The position numbers and the translations under genes are program-made. Below are positions 25,201 to 36,390 of a stretch of 64,000 nt of DNA, piece by piece. The stretch is from Sanderia malayensis. Lineage: Eukaryota > Cnidaria > Scyphozoa > Semaeostomeae > Pelagiidae. Under the pieces are notes generated by a model, which was given only the letters and a program-made list of their open reading frames with translations, was not told where the DNA came from and made no database searches. Each line of letters opens with the position of its first letter. The first letter of the stretch is position 1. Where the stretch lies: assembly GCA_013076295.1 (NCBI GenBank), contig RQOL01000616.1, positions 868,001 to 932,000 on the forward strand. The letters are read 5' to 3'.

Positions 25201-25645
25201 ATGTTACAATAGCAGAATAGTCTTTCTGCATTTATATGAAATGCTTTAAAATTGTTCTCTCTTACTACCGGTGGTTTCAGATTGCGCAACGCTTCTGAAA
25301 AGGGTGGAATTTTGATTACGGTGCAAATGTCAATGTCGTGGCTCCACAGGATTTCGATTACTGCCACCACAGTTTCCTTGCTTACGATATGAAAACCTCA
25401 GTGATTTGCAACGACAGCGTGCTTTTTGCGACAAAATTGCTTGCTCGGAAAGCATTTATTTCTGTTCCTATGCTCACCAAACTGCGTTTCATACTTCAAA
25501 ACAGTGCCTTTGACTTCGCTACAATAATTACAGTGAAAATAATGCAAATTTGGCAGTTTTAAAGACATGGGTCGTATTTCCCTAGGTCGTATAGTCGTGC
25601 GTCCGAGAGTCCCCGAGTCGTGGGGTCCAGCGATTAGAACTACCC
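22206..25645. mobile_element. 3.44-kb long-terminal-inverted-repeat transposon with 9-bp target duplication
   Basis: The element starts GGGTAGTTCTAATCGCTGG and ends with the exact complement. Both sides carry the same 9 bp, GCTTTCTCG (22197-22205 and 25646-25654). The arms are about 820-850 bp (22206 to about 23030, and about 24800 to 25645), nearly identical, with a duplicated ATTTGATGGATTTGTTGCTA segment in the right arm only. The short open frames in the arms are mirror copies, and no transposase is visible, so it is non-autonomous. Long inverted arms with a 9-bp duplication are typical of Mutator-like and Foldback elements; the superfamily is inferred. Confidence 0.88.
23416..24510. mobile_element. 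1,095-bp hAT-like foldback element nested in the larger transposon
   Basis: It begins CAATGATATAAAGCGCCGAA and ends with the exact complement, flanked by the 8-bp duplication ATCGTGGC (23408-23415 and 24511-24518). The arms pair, with mismatches, almost to the middle. A GCGCCGAAGGCGC sub-palindrome sits at each end. An 8-bp duplication and an end of the CANNG type fit hAT elements. No transposase is seen. It lies in the loop of the 22206-25645 element, so it inserted later. A truncated relative lies at 36238-36390. Confidence 0.85.
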
Positions 25646-25654
25646 GCTTTCTCG

Positions 25655-27629
25655 TTGTGTGTGTATTATATTCCGGAAGCTCCATCAGTTCTGCGCGTGC
25701 GTCGCACTTTCAGTATTCTTTCAGATTTGACTTTTTGACAAGGTCAGCAATCTGTTAATCAAGCGACTGACGACCATTTATTTGAACCAAATTAACGAAG
25801 CATAATTGCAAGGTCGCGTGTCACACACAGACAGTCACGTCTTAATAGGGTGTTTTAAAAGCTAGACCCACAAGACTCTATAACTCTGATCAATACAATA
25901 TTTGGAATGACTATGCAGTGCGAGATATGTCACTAAGTCAATATTTAACTTCTCAATTTTGCAGCAAAAAGTGACATCGATTTTTCGCGGTAGTAGAAAG
26001 AAAAATATCTGAGTATTACTAAGAACATACAATGTGGGGACAAAAGTCCTGGGACATTTACAAGTTTTGCACATATTTTTCATCCCCGTTCTCCCCCAGA
26101 CTAATATTGTCCCTGTCCCTATAAATCAAAGGACAGGCAACTCGTGACAGATGGGCGTATCGTGTGACCACATCCACGGTTTGGGTCGAATTTCGGTCAG
26201 ATTCGACACATAAAATGCTTAGAATGAAACAATTTGATTTCAATAACAATTGTGAGCTTTTGATGAATTGAAGTAACAGCGGAAAAATCTAAAAGTTTTC
26301 ATGAAAGTGAGCAAGTTGACACTTCAAGTCTGTATTTTCTTTTGGTGTTCTTCTTGGAAATGGATTAAGTCTTTTGTAATTCTGTAGTATACATCTTTTT
26401 TAACCTTTTCATTTTCTTCCTTTTTTCAGCTTGTTCATATTTTGCTTCTTAGGTTTTGCATCATCACTGAAGACTTGCTTTCCTTTTCTCAGTTTTGTGT
26501 GGAAACATATGTAATGCATTTTATTCAGGTAAGTGCACAAAGTGTAGCTATTTATACTTATGTTTCTTGAGATTGAAGTGGACTGATAATTGTGCATTCT
26601 TGAAAATTTTGAACAAACTCAGCAATAACAATCTCTCGATGGCGACAGTATGCATTTGCAAGCGCTTAAGGATGATTAAGCTAAACTATCACAACAACTT
26701 CTTATTTTGGCGATGCTATTAATATATGCCGAGAAAGAACTATCAGTGATACTGTTAAGAAAAGTTTCAGGAACTTCAGTCATACATTTTACTCCTGTTG
26801 CACCGTATTTCATTATGGAACTCGTCAGTTGAAAACAATTAAGATGAAACTGCTCTGAAATATAATCGATCTCGTGAGACATGTAAAATGACGTTTTTCT
26901 TGACATTGTTGCAGTTAGAAAAACAATTGTCTTGGTCCAAGAAAATCATATTCTAGTAACAAATTAGTATACTATATTAATGACAGTGCGGAATAACTTC
27001 ATTTACTGCAAGTTAAACCAAGAATCCAAGCAAGCATGACCTCACTTATTTCATAACAGCCTAATATTTTCATACAAAGCCGATAGATAATGCAAATACA
27101 TTCCCGGCAGTTTTCCTCGCTTTGACTGAAATGTGAAAAAAATTAAAACACAACCAGGCAACATTCTATATGTATTCCATGATTCGGTTGATTTGTTTGG
27201 AGAATCTTGGATTCAATGTTTTCCATCACGTTTTTTGCATTATATTTTTATGACAACGGTGTTTATCACCACGGTAATAAATTGATTCTATTGAATTTAC
27301 CCACAACGGACCAATGCAGAATCATAAAAATCTACGCAGGTAGAACATTTGCGCTGATTGGTTGAAGCTCATGCTTAGAATGGAATTCTGCACGTGCACA
27401 CGTGAGAATGTTAAATTTAAAGCAAGGAGATGGCAATGTTAAAAAGCAAAATTGGTAGAATAGAAACAAACGATTTTCACTGTAAGATATTTTGCTCCGC
27501 CACTAGGATAAGATAATTTATGCATCTTTACTATTATTATACAGGATATCTCTCATCTCCCAAGGGTACATATATATTTGTTCCGCGTGTTTTCCACACT
27601 TCTCTCACAATTGCGTACTCAGACAGAGC
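25655..27629. other. gene-free stretch before the NUDT6-like pseudogene
   Basis: No supportable coding exon was found. At 26036-26114 there is a repeat beginning GGGGACAAAAGTCCTGGGAC that is also found at about 43189 inside IFT140. The rest is AT-rich with no structure I can name. Confidence 0.4.
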
Positions 27630-28875
27630 GATTTGGTTGTTTAGGTTTTCTTCAATTAGAGCCTCGTGTCTCCGTTGCTGCCACAAAATCTTCGTTTCTC
27701 CTATCATACCTCAAAAGATGAAAGTCTTCTCAAAGACTATCGAGTTCACCCGTTAATGCCGCAAGCGATGCATGCCAATTGGGTATCCCAGCAATCACTG
27801 CCATGCCGTGTCGTCAGCCTCCAGTGTTGTTATTTTTGCCTCAACTGGCTCGAAGTGTTTTTAACTTTGCATCATTTTTGCTAAAGGCTTGGTATCAATG
27901 AAAAAACACAGGAAGCACTTGCTGTTCAAGACAAAGGAAAAGTAGGTATTTATTGTAATATTATTAAACATGGCCCAGTTTTTATTCACATAATTTGGTT
28001 TCATATGTGTAATGTTATTTTATTTGTTTAGCTATCATGGCTTAAGAATGCATATATTGCAAACAACTCTAATTAAAAATGCTTTATGTCAGATAAAGAA
28101 ATGGAAGTTTCCAGGTAGCTTTGCTGAACCAAATGAAGATATCGGTAAGCGTGAATCTTTCTTTGTTCTTGTCTTCTGTAAGATTACACACAAAACCTCT
28201 CACTTATATCATGTGAAATATAAATATCTTATGACAATTTCTTCCAAGACTTTGCATATCACTTGTATATTTCTAATATATGTATATATGTTTCCATAAA
28301 AGCCCCCCTTTCTACTACGTTCCCTCCCAGGGCTAAAAAGAGCTTTTTTGGTATGATTGTAATCATGAAGTTATCTTTGCTTTGGGTGCTGCTGTGATGA
28401 GAGAAATTAAGGAAGAAACCGGCATCGAAGCTGGTGAGTCTGTGGGATTGACTTTGATTCCATTTATTATAACTTCTTATTTATGTTTTGTAATATCTGT
28501 AATATCTCTCTGTTCTCCAAGCCTTTCTATTTTCGCTGTGTCGTTAGGAGTAAATGCTGCTTGCGTGGAAAGCAGGGCTCTTCTGCTATTGTGTAATTTG
28601 GTGATGAGAGCGTTGCAATAAAGAATAAGCACACAGTTGAGTTCAATGCCTGCCTTAATTTCATAGCCAATCAATAATTACAATTTTATGTCAATATTGT
28701 GATTTACTATTCTGATAAATAGCCTCATAAATTGAGTTGCTTTATAAAATATTTGGCATTCATAATAAATACATTACTTTAAAACCTAGGATTATCTATA
28801 TATCTAATTAACTAAATTTAGAGTTAAATTTAAGAACCAGTTTGTGATCTGCATTTCAATGTCTCCTGAGTTCCA

Positions 28876-31800
28876 TCATAGGTTTAATTTAGAAAAAGGC
28901 ATCTTTTTGTTTGCTTCATCTTTGGCCTTCTTTTCAATGACCAGATTCTGGAGCTTCTTCTTCCTGGTCGATTTGCATTCATTGCAGCTGGAATCGTATC
29001 TCTTCACGTCACTGTTCCTTTGATGAGCTTCGCATAACTTTGCTCTTTTGGCCAATGGCGGAATGCCAATTGCAATTTGTTGTGTGGTGGCATTTATTTG
29101 AGCTTGTTCCTCCTTTCCACTTCTTTTTCTTTTCCTAGAATCCTGTAGGGAAACTTTAGATACTGTTTTCATCGCTTGGCTGGTTGCTGGAATGACACTG
29201 CTTGGCATTCTTTCCTTGTTAACGTTTGCCACTCTTTCGTTGTGCTGTTTCGTAACTGCAGGCCTTGTTGTTCTACAAGTATTATTGCTGAATTTTGGCC
29301 TGGCTGAATGTGAAATTGTGGCTGGAACAGTTCTTTTGGTCGATGTAGCAACAGTGTTAAATCGCTTATTATTTGCTTTATCAGTCATCTTTAATTTACT
29401 GGCATAGCAACGGATAAAGCCAATGCCAAATGTCACATCTTGTGACATTCTTTTGGTTGTTCCAAAGTATCCTGTGTCTACTGCAACCTTTTTTGCATCG
29501 TTAGCTTTATCCTGCACCAAGCCCTGTCTTTTTGGAATTGGAATTAATGATGTAGTCTCCTTTGTCTTTGCAGCAGCATTTCCTTGCAATTTATGGCTCG
29601 CTAATTTAGTTGGCTTTGGAGGAGCTGGCTTTCTAAACGTAAATGTTGCGTTGTCATTCTCAGCTTTCCGTTGTTTTCCAAATTGAATTTCAAGATCCTT
29701 ATCCCTTCTGTATTCTGTAACTGGGATTTTGCTTTTTGCTTCATTTTTCTTTTTTGACAAATAGATTTCCATGATCTTTTTTGTGTTGGTGTTGAACTCT
29801 TCTGCCACTCTTTTCTTCTGCATTTCTTCTTCTTGATCAGACGATAACTTAATTCGTTTAGCTTCTGCTCGATGCGGTTGATCAGAAACGTTTTTCTTCA
29901 AGCTGCTTTGCCTATATTCTTTGTAAACCAAAGCAACTGACCTTTTCATCGACTGGGGTGCCTTGTGATTCATTGTCAACCTTTGATAATCTTCCGGCAT
30001 CTCAGCTTCAGGCTCAACTAATTGCTTACCTTCTGACTCCTTCATTACAGTTTCTTCGACTTTTGCATTTTCAATACTCGTTTTTTCTTTTGATGACTGA
30101 CATTGAGATCTCTTCCTTGACCAGTATTCAGCAAGAGTTATTTTTCTTACCTTTGCTGAATGCACATTAGCATTGCTAGACGAAGAACATGTATCTTCTT
30201 TGTTTTCTCTCGTGGATGATAGCTTTGTTAGGGTACACTTCTTCTTTTCTTGTTTCTTTGATTTCTTTTCTTTTCGTTTCTTGCTGTTTTTCTGAAGACA
30301 TGCAGGGCTCTCTTCTGATTCATTCAAGCATTCTTCTTCAAATTTTAGGCTTTCCATTCTGAATAGGTGAGATGTTCTGTCATAGCATGATTGTGCTTCC
30401 TTGTATGTTCTTGTTTTGCAGGAAGCAATTACCTCTGTGAGATCATTTCTTATCTCCAGTAGTTTTTTGGAGCATGCTCTCGTATTAAAATACGAGTTTC
30501 TATGGAATATTTTGATGTCTTCTGCCAATCTTTCGACATCATCTTGTGACTAAAATAGGTAATTTTTATTGCTTTGATACTGAACATACTCCCAGAAAAC
30601 GTTCACACCATTCGTTTCTTGTTAACATGCATCAACAATAGTGAAGAAATGCCTACCATCAATGTTATTCCATAAAAGAACCTGTCCCATGTTTTCATGA
30701 TCCTTTTGACATGTGCTACCAGGTCCAGAATCTTGTTCCGGACACTCATATGGTAGCTTGCAATCTATAAATGGGATATAGTTGTACATAAGGTGTACAG
30801 GTTGCTAAACGTCTAAACTAGATGATAGATTTGTAATTATAGATTATTTTTATTGTGCATTGGAATTGATTTGAATTCATCATCTTACCATTGAATAAAG
30901 GTCTGCATGGTGCTCTAAGATCTCATTGACATGATCTTTGATCTGTTTAAGAGTAAGAGTTATATCAAGCACTTAAAGTGCCTCTACACCTTATTTTTTT
31001 ATTCTTTACATCGATAAAACTTTCTTTGCTGATTTTAGATCCGAAAATATTTTTTAAATCTGAGGTATAGTTAACGAGTTATAATGTGGTGAAGTGTCGA
31101 TATTTCGCCATTTTCGCCATTTTTTTGGTTAACTTTTAGGACTGGGTCGATCCAACTATGACATCATAGTTGAGCCTAGTTGTGCCCCATTCATTTTCCC
31201 GTACTGAAGCAACAAATCTGACATCGATTTTCTCTCACACGATGGGCTCGATATTTGTTTTTTTTGACTTTGATTATAAGAAACAGGTTGGCGCATAATG
31301 GCATTTGAGTTTGAAAGGCTTGCGATGAGTTTGTAGCTGTGGGGAGGAATTACAAAATTCCCATGTAGTGCCTGCTTGTTGTGCTCAGTGGCGGCGGGTG
31401 TAGGCCTACATTCAGTATAATAAATAGTGTTTGCGTGCGCTTTGGCGTGTCTGTCTCGTTATGTGTATTCGTGGGTATTTGTGCAACTTTGGTGATCAGA
31501 ATTGAATAGAAAGTTTCCATAAATTAACATTGTTAGTCGGATAGTAATTCATGACAGTAGGGATTGCAGTGCCGAGGAATGCGAAGCGAAGATGGCGAGG
31601 GGATAGGATTGATCGTATCGTAGAGTAAAGCAGACCGATGATAGTGATACCGATGAAGGAGAACCTGAGATGCATTTGATCCTTTGGCTGAGAACTCTTT
31701 CACTCAAAGCGATTTGAGCAAGAAAAGAAATGTTGAAAGAAAACTTTCTGGGCATCTGACTGGATCTGAATTATTATCTTTTTGTTGTGTATATGATGAA

Positions 31801-34800
31801 GTAAAAGTGTGTATCAAAATTCAATATACGCAATATAATTTAGGCCATCATATCCGTGTCAGTCTAAACCTTTGGGGTTTGAAGAAGCCTGAAAAGATTC
31901 TATTTTCATTTGGAACAGCAAGTATAGAAAATCTGCAACACAATTCCTTATTACTACACATGAATTTCGTTATTGTACCGAAATTATTGCGCTTTGTTGT
32001 TTGATTTATTTCATTCATGATGATGCGTCCATAGAATTTCTTCCGTCGTTGCGAATTGATGAAATCTATCCATCTCCTTCTTCTTACAGTTTTAGGGCGA
32101 TCATCCTGATAAAGCAGAATTTTGTGAAGCCATGCAAATTCTGATTTATCGGGTGTATTTCCATGGGCTAGCAAAACACATCGATATGGCATATTTTCCC
32201 AGTTTCACACATAAATCTAACAATCTTTAATCATGTTTTGACGCTCTTCTTGTCATTCCCGTCCAGTTCCCATACAGTTTTAACATTGCACGGCCTACGG
32301 CCGCCGCCACTGAGCACACTGAGCAGCCACTACACGGGAATTTTGTAACTCCTCCCCACAGCTGCCAACTCATCGCAAGCCTTTCAAACTCAAATGCCAT
32401 AATGCGCCGACCTGTTTCTAATCATCAAAGTCAAAAAAAACAAATATCGAGCCCATCGTGTGAGAGAAAATCGATGTCAGATTTGTTGCTTCAGTACGGG
32501 AAAATGAACGGGGCACAACTAGGCTCAACTATGATGTCATAGTTGGATCGACCCAGTCCTAAAAGTTAACCACGAAAAAGTGGCACGCGTTGCCTCGTAT
32601 CTCAAAAACTACTTATCATATCAAAAAAATATAAACGGATTCAGAATCAGCGCATTCGAATCTATAGTTTTAGCCAATAAAAAAATAAGGTGTAGAGGCA
32701 CTTTAAACTGAATGCAAAGAGAATTAAGAGGAACTATAAAAGTCAAGTGGAGCCATGAAAATATGAAATATAATGTACCTTATTGAATGCAAACTTTCGA
32801 TAAGTAGGCATTTGCATTTTCTTCATGTTACCATGCTGATCACCTCTGATTTCTGTCAGATCAGCCAATCTACTATAGAGGCAATCTAGAGAAACAATGC
32901 TTATGTATAAATTTATTTCCGTTCAACTGATGCAAGTGTAGAACTAGCTTCTCCAACAGGCACGTTTACTTGTTAAGTTAAGTGACGTTTTATATAAAGT
33001 TATATGTTACCTATATTAAGCAATAAGCTGTTAAACATTTTCCAAATCTTATTGCCATTTGTTCGTTCCAGATAGTAAAGCTAATAATTAAAAGTTAGAA
33101 TGAATGTTAGCGATAATAATGACTCATAATAACATATATGATATAATGATCAATTCGTTAAGTTAAATGTAAAGTACTATACTTTAGGCTTAATGATTAC
33201 AAATGATTGCAAATAAGCCAAATTAATTTTGTTAGTCTGGGTGTTAAGTTAGCTTGCTAAGCATTGTGGGAAAGGCGCCAGACCTAGTGATTGGTCTTGG
33301 CAACAATAGCTAATTAATAATGGCGCGTATTGTTTTCCATTTTTTTTATAAAATTATTATTTACCAATAAATACTTCCACATATTAAAGTTTTGCTTTGT
33401 GTTTTGTTAGTGCGCTTCTTAACAATAAAAATACAAGTTATTTCGTTATTTCTGAGCAAGTTTTAAGAAACTTTTCCGTGTTTTAGCAAAAAGCAATTTT
33501 TCTTTTTCTTATAAGACTTCATGTAAGTTATCGAAAAACGTGAAATTCTTCGTAGGAAAAGTTGAAGGCGGGTCGGTATTTTCCAACAGGTTACGGAGAA
33601 CAATATACTCCACTCATTAGTCATTTATTTCGTACAAATATTCATGTGCAGAGAAACGTTAATTAAAATTTGTAACAATGTTTGTTAATCAATTGATTAG
33701 TCCTACCTTCTCCTCGGCATAATATTGTGATGGTTTTTCGAGCGAAGCTTTGAATTTAGCGATCGATTTTCGAATGCTGTATTCCATCTTGAAATTTCGA
33801 CTTTTGATGCTCAATTTATCCCAAATAAATGGAAAAATTTATTGTTTAGCGATTGAAATTGAATAGGGTCTCTCCTGTGTGCACTTTGGAAATTGCGAAA
33901 TTGCAACTGAATTTGTTACGGTTGTTTATCTTATATATCTATAGCAACATTATTATTTATTTGACGTCATAAACAAATGAAATGCTGGTATGGTTATGGC
34001 CGCACTGCGTTAACCGCTGCTTAAATTCACAACACCAAACCAATTAGGCCTTGGAGATTTGTTACTCAATTTTTTTACATATATATAGTTTTGCTTACGT
34101 TGTTTTTGGAAGACAAGCTAAGAGCCAAAATTCACTCTTTTGATATCCCTTTTCATCAAACATTATAGTCGATAAATACTCTTATATATTTCTAATATTT
34201 TTTTTCATTTTTTATGAAATTATTATTTACCAACAAATACTTCTACATATTGAAGTTCTGCTTTGTGTTTTGTTAGTATACGTTTCTTTGTAATAAAAAT
34301 ACAAGCTATTTCCTGATTTCTGTGCAAGTTTTAGGAAACTTTTCCGTGTTTTAGCAAAAAGCAATCTCTCTTTTTCTTGTAAGACTTTAAAGTTACCGAA
34401 AACGTGAAACTCTTCGTAGCAAAGGTCAAATGCGGGTCGATGTTTTCCAACAAGTTACGGAGAACAATATACTCCACTCCTTAGTCATTTATTTCGTACA
34501 AATATTCATGTGCAGAGAAACGTTCATTAAAATTTGTAACAATGTTTGTTAATCAATTGATTAGTCCTACCTTCTCCTCGGCATAATATTGTGATGGTTT
34601 TTCGAGCGAAGCTTTGAATTCAGCGATCGATCTTCGAATGCTGTATTCCATCTTCAAATTTCGATTTTTTATGTTGAATTTATCCCAAATAAATGGAAAA
34701 CTTTATTGTTTAGCGATTGAAATTCAATAGTGTTTCTCCTGTATGCACTTTGGAAATTGCGAAATTGCAACTGAATTTGTTACGGTTGTTTATCTCTAAT

Positions 34801-35518
34801 ATCTATGGCAACATTATTATTTATTTGACGTCATAAACAAATGAAATGCTGGTATGATGGTTATGGCCGCACTGCGTTAACCGCTGCTTAAATTCACAAC
34901 ACCAAACCAATTAGGCCTTGGAAATTTGTTACTCAATTTTTTTACTTATTTATAGTTTTGCTTACGTTGTTTTGGGAAGACAAGCCAAGAGCCAAAATTC
35001 ACTCTTTTGATATTCCTTTTCATCAAACATTATAGTCGATAAATACTCTTATATATTTCTAATATTGTTTTCCATTTTTTATGAAATTATTATTTACCAA
35101 CAAATACTTCTACATATTGAAGTTCTGCTTTGTGTTTTGTTAGTATACGTTTCTTTGTAATAAAAATACAAGCTATTTCCTTATTTATGTGCAAGTTTTA
35201 AGAGACTTTTCCGTGTTTCAGCAAATAGCAATCTCTCTTTTTTTTGTAAGACTTTAAAGTTACCGAAAAGCATGAAATTCTTCGCAGCAAAGGTTGAAAG
35301 CGGGTCGATATTTTCCAACATGTTACAAGAGCAACATACTCCACTTTTTAGTCATTTACTTCGTACAAATATTCATATGCAGAGAAACATTCTTTAAAAT
35401 TTGTAACAATGTTTGTTAATCAATTGATTAGTCCTACCTTCTCCTCGGCATAATATTGTGATGGTTTTTCGAGCGAAGCTTTGAATTTAGCGATCGATTT
35501 TCGAATGCTGTATTCCAT
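28876..35518 (-). CDS. unrecognised 697-residue basic protein, nested antisense in the NUDT6-like intron
   Basis: Exon 1 exists in three tandem versions (35438-35518, 34571-34651, 33706-33787). Then come 33011-33080, 32779-32885, 30889-30942, 30657-30764 and 28876-30549 (stop); all phases agree when exon 1 is the middle or distal copy. The first 200 residues look helical (DLYSMIASYHMSVRNKILDL). The remaining 500 are low-complexity, rich in Lys, Arg, Ser and Thr, with KKRKEKKSKKQEKKK and RKRKRSGKEE resembling nuclear-localisation signals. I recognise no domain and assign no function; a nuclear protein is a guess. The whole gene lies inside the roughly 7.5-kb intron between the Nudix-helix exon and the next NUDT6-like exon. 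The ATG choice rests on its presence in all three first-exon copies and the following GTAGGA donor. Confidence 0.75.
30977..32702. mobile_element. 1.7-kb foldback element with THAP-like remnant
   Basis: The perfect ends read AGTGCCTCTACACCTTATTT, and both are flanked by TTAA (30973-30976 and 32703-32706). The arms of about 430 bp pair with mismatches (about 30977-31412 and 32286-32702). The centre is unique and carries a decayed coding stretch. TTAA flanks suggest a piggyBac-type duplication, but a TA duplication is equally compatible. It sits in the intron between exons 3 and 4 of the nested antisense gene. Confidence 0.75.
31848..32192 (-). pseudogene. THAP-like zinc-finger remnant inside the foldback element
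   Basis: The open stretch starts MPYRCVLLAHGNTPDKSE and continues with DDRPKTVRRRRWIDFINSQR. This resembles the start of THAP DNA-binding domains, as found in P-element-like transposases. The first cysteine is kept, the second is not where it should be, and the later Cys/His pair is not evident. It is probably a broken end of an old transposase. The identification is by eye and modest. Confidence 0.4.
33706..33787 (-). pseudogene. proximal copy of first exon, with one extra base
   Basis: The distance from ATG to donor is 82 bases here and 81 in the other two copies. The extra A near 33720 shifts the frame after KPSQY and would break the join to exon 2. It may be a real mutation or a base-calling error. 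Confidence 0.6.
33962..33969. promoter_or_regulatory. full CRE palindrome TGACGTCA, unit 1
   Basis: The site lies exactly 175 bases upstream of the ATG in this unit. The perfect consensus for CREB/ATF factors is retained while the surroundings have drifted. Confidence 0.55.
34826..34833. promoter_or_regulatory. full CRE palindrome TGACGTCA, unit 2
   Basis: Same site and same 175-base spacing to the ATG of the second first-exon copy (34651). Confidence 0.55.
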
Positions 35519-35692
35519 CTTGAAATTTCGACTTTTGATGTTCAATTTATCCCAAATAAATGGAAAACTTTATTGTTTAGCGATTGAAACTCAACAGTGT
35601 CTCTCCTGTGTGCACTTTGGAAATTGCGAAATTGCAACTGAATTTGTGATGGTTGTTTATCTTATATATCTATAGCAACAATATTATTTATT

Positions 35693-35700
35693 TGACGTCA
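35693..35700. promoter_or_regulatory. full CRE palindrome TGACGTCA, unit 3
   Basis: Same site and same 175-base spacing to the ATG of the third first-exon copy (35518). It lies about 230 bases before the NUDT6-like exon on the other strand. Confidence 0.55.
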
Positions 35701-36237
35701 TAAACAATGAAATGCTGGTATGGTTTATGGCCACACTGCGACAACCGCTGCTTAAATTCACAACACCAATCATGCCTTGCGAGATTTTTACTGAATTTTT
35801 TTTTATACAATTTTGCCTACGTTATTTTTGGGAGAAAACCTAAGAACCAAAGTTTACTTTTTTTATATTCTTTATCATTAAGCATTATATAGTTGATGAA
35901 TACTTTTAAATAACTGTTTGCTTTCGTAGAATTCAAAGCATTGTTGACATTTCGACAGCAACACGGTGTGGTTTTTAACATGTCCGATCTTTACTTCATA
36001 TGTCGCCTTCAACCTTTGACATTTGACATCAAGATATGCGAAACTGAGATTGCCAAATGCGCATGGTTACCACTTGATTATCTGCTCCAATCCGAAGACT
36101 CAACACCGTTTACAAGGCGTGTCGCTGCGCTGGCTTCATCAGGTTTGAAAAATGGCTTTGAAGATGTTGATATTGCACCAGAGCGAGTGATTAGTTGGAT
36201 TCTACCTTATGATAAAACATTCAATATTTTTCATAGA

Positions 36238-36390
36238 CATATGTCAACCTTGTTTACCATTATTTACCTCCAAAGGGAGCATTTAATTTTGGACTCATTG
36301 ATATGCAAAAGCTATTTGCCCTTCTTTGAAATGGCCGCCAAATAACATCACTGTTGTCTCCACGAATCGCGCAGAGTCGGGTATCTAGCC
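36238..36390 (+). mobile_element. truncated copy of the hAT-like foldback element
   Basis: This matches the right end of the 23416-24510 element (ATATGTCAA onward, AAATGGCCGCCAAAT, GAGTCGGGTATCTAGC) but stops before the last 30 bases or so. It directly follows the NUDT6-like coding stretch and gives it an accidental stop. Confidence 0.7.

Larger units (their letters stand above)
33325..35915. repeat. three tandem ~866-bp copies of a promoter/first-exon unit
   Basis: Matching points recur 865-867 bp apart (for example the CCTACC next to the exon donor at 33701, 34566 and 35433). Each unit has the ATG-bearing first exon of the antisense gene, its donor, and the upstream region with a TGACGTCA site. 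The copies differ by scattered substitutions and small indels. The last unit ends just before the NUDT6-like exon at 35930. Confidence 0.9.
27630..36240 (+). pseudogene. NUDT6-like: decayed NUDT6-like Nudix hydrolase gene with introns
   Basis: Nudix proteins hydrolyse nucleoside diphosphates linked to another group. Exons seen: about 27630-27830 (broken), 27887-27941 (LGINEKTQEALAVQDKGK), 28093-28144 (IKKWKFPGSFAEPNEDIG), about 28371-28433 (GAAVMREIKEETGIEA, the Nudix helix) and from 35930 (FKALLTFRQQHGVVFNMSDL). The order and sequence follow vertebrate NUDT6. Signs of decay: the upstream exon shows NUDT6-like pieces in three frames (AIWLF, then RVSVAATK, then FSYHTSKDE, then CQLGIPA); the glycine that opens the Nudix box is Ser; the Nudix-helix exon has no AG exactly where the family alignment needs it, and the nearest AG (28369-28370) inserts residues into the box; and the 3' end runs into a transposon fragment at 36238. 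Because introns remain, it is not a processed copy. An alternative is a fast-evolving gene with sequence errors. Confidence 0.72.

Noticed and set aside
22289..25562. Two pairs of matching 74-82-codon frames in the inverted arms
   Set aside because: Each frame is the mirror copy of the other arm, none has a known motif, and no transposase was seen.
28382..28621. Reading the Nudix-helix frame onward to its stop at 28621 as an intact short Nudix gene
   Set aside because: A good donor (G|GTGAGT) lies right after GIEA, and the next exon at 35930 continues the family sequence in phase.
31684..32004. Plus-strand frame of about 106 codons in the centre of the THAP-bearing element
   Set aside because: It overlaps the minus-strand THAP-like frame and has no recognisable motif; it is more likely a shadow.
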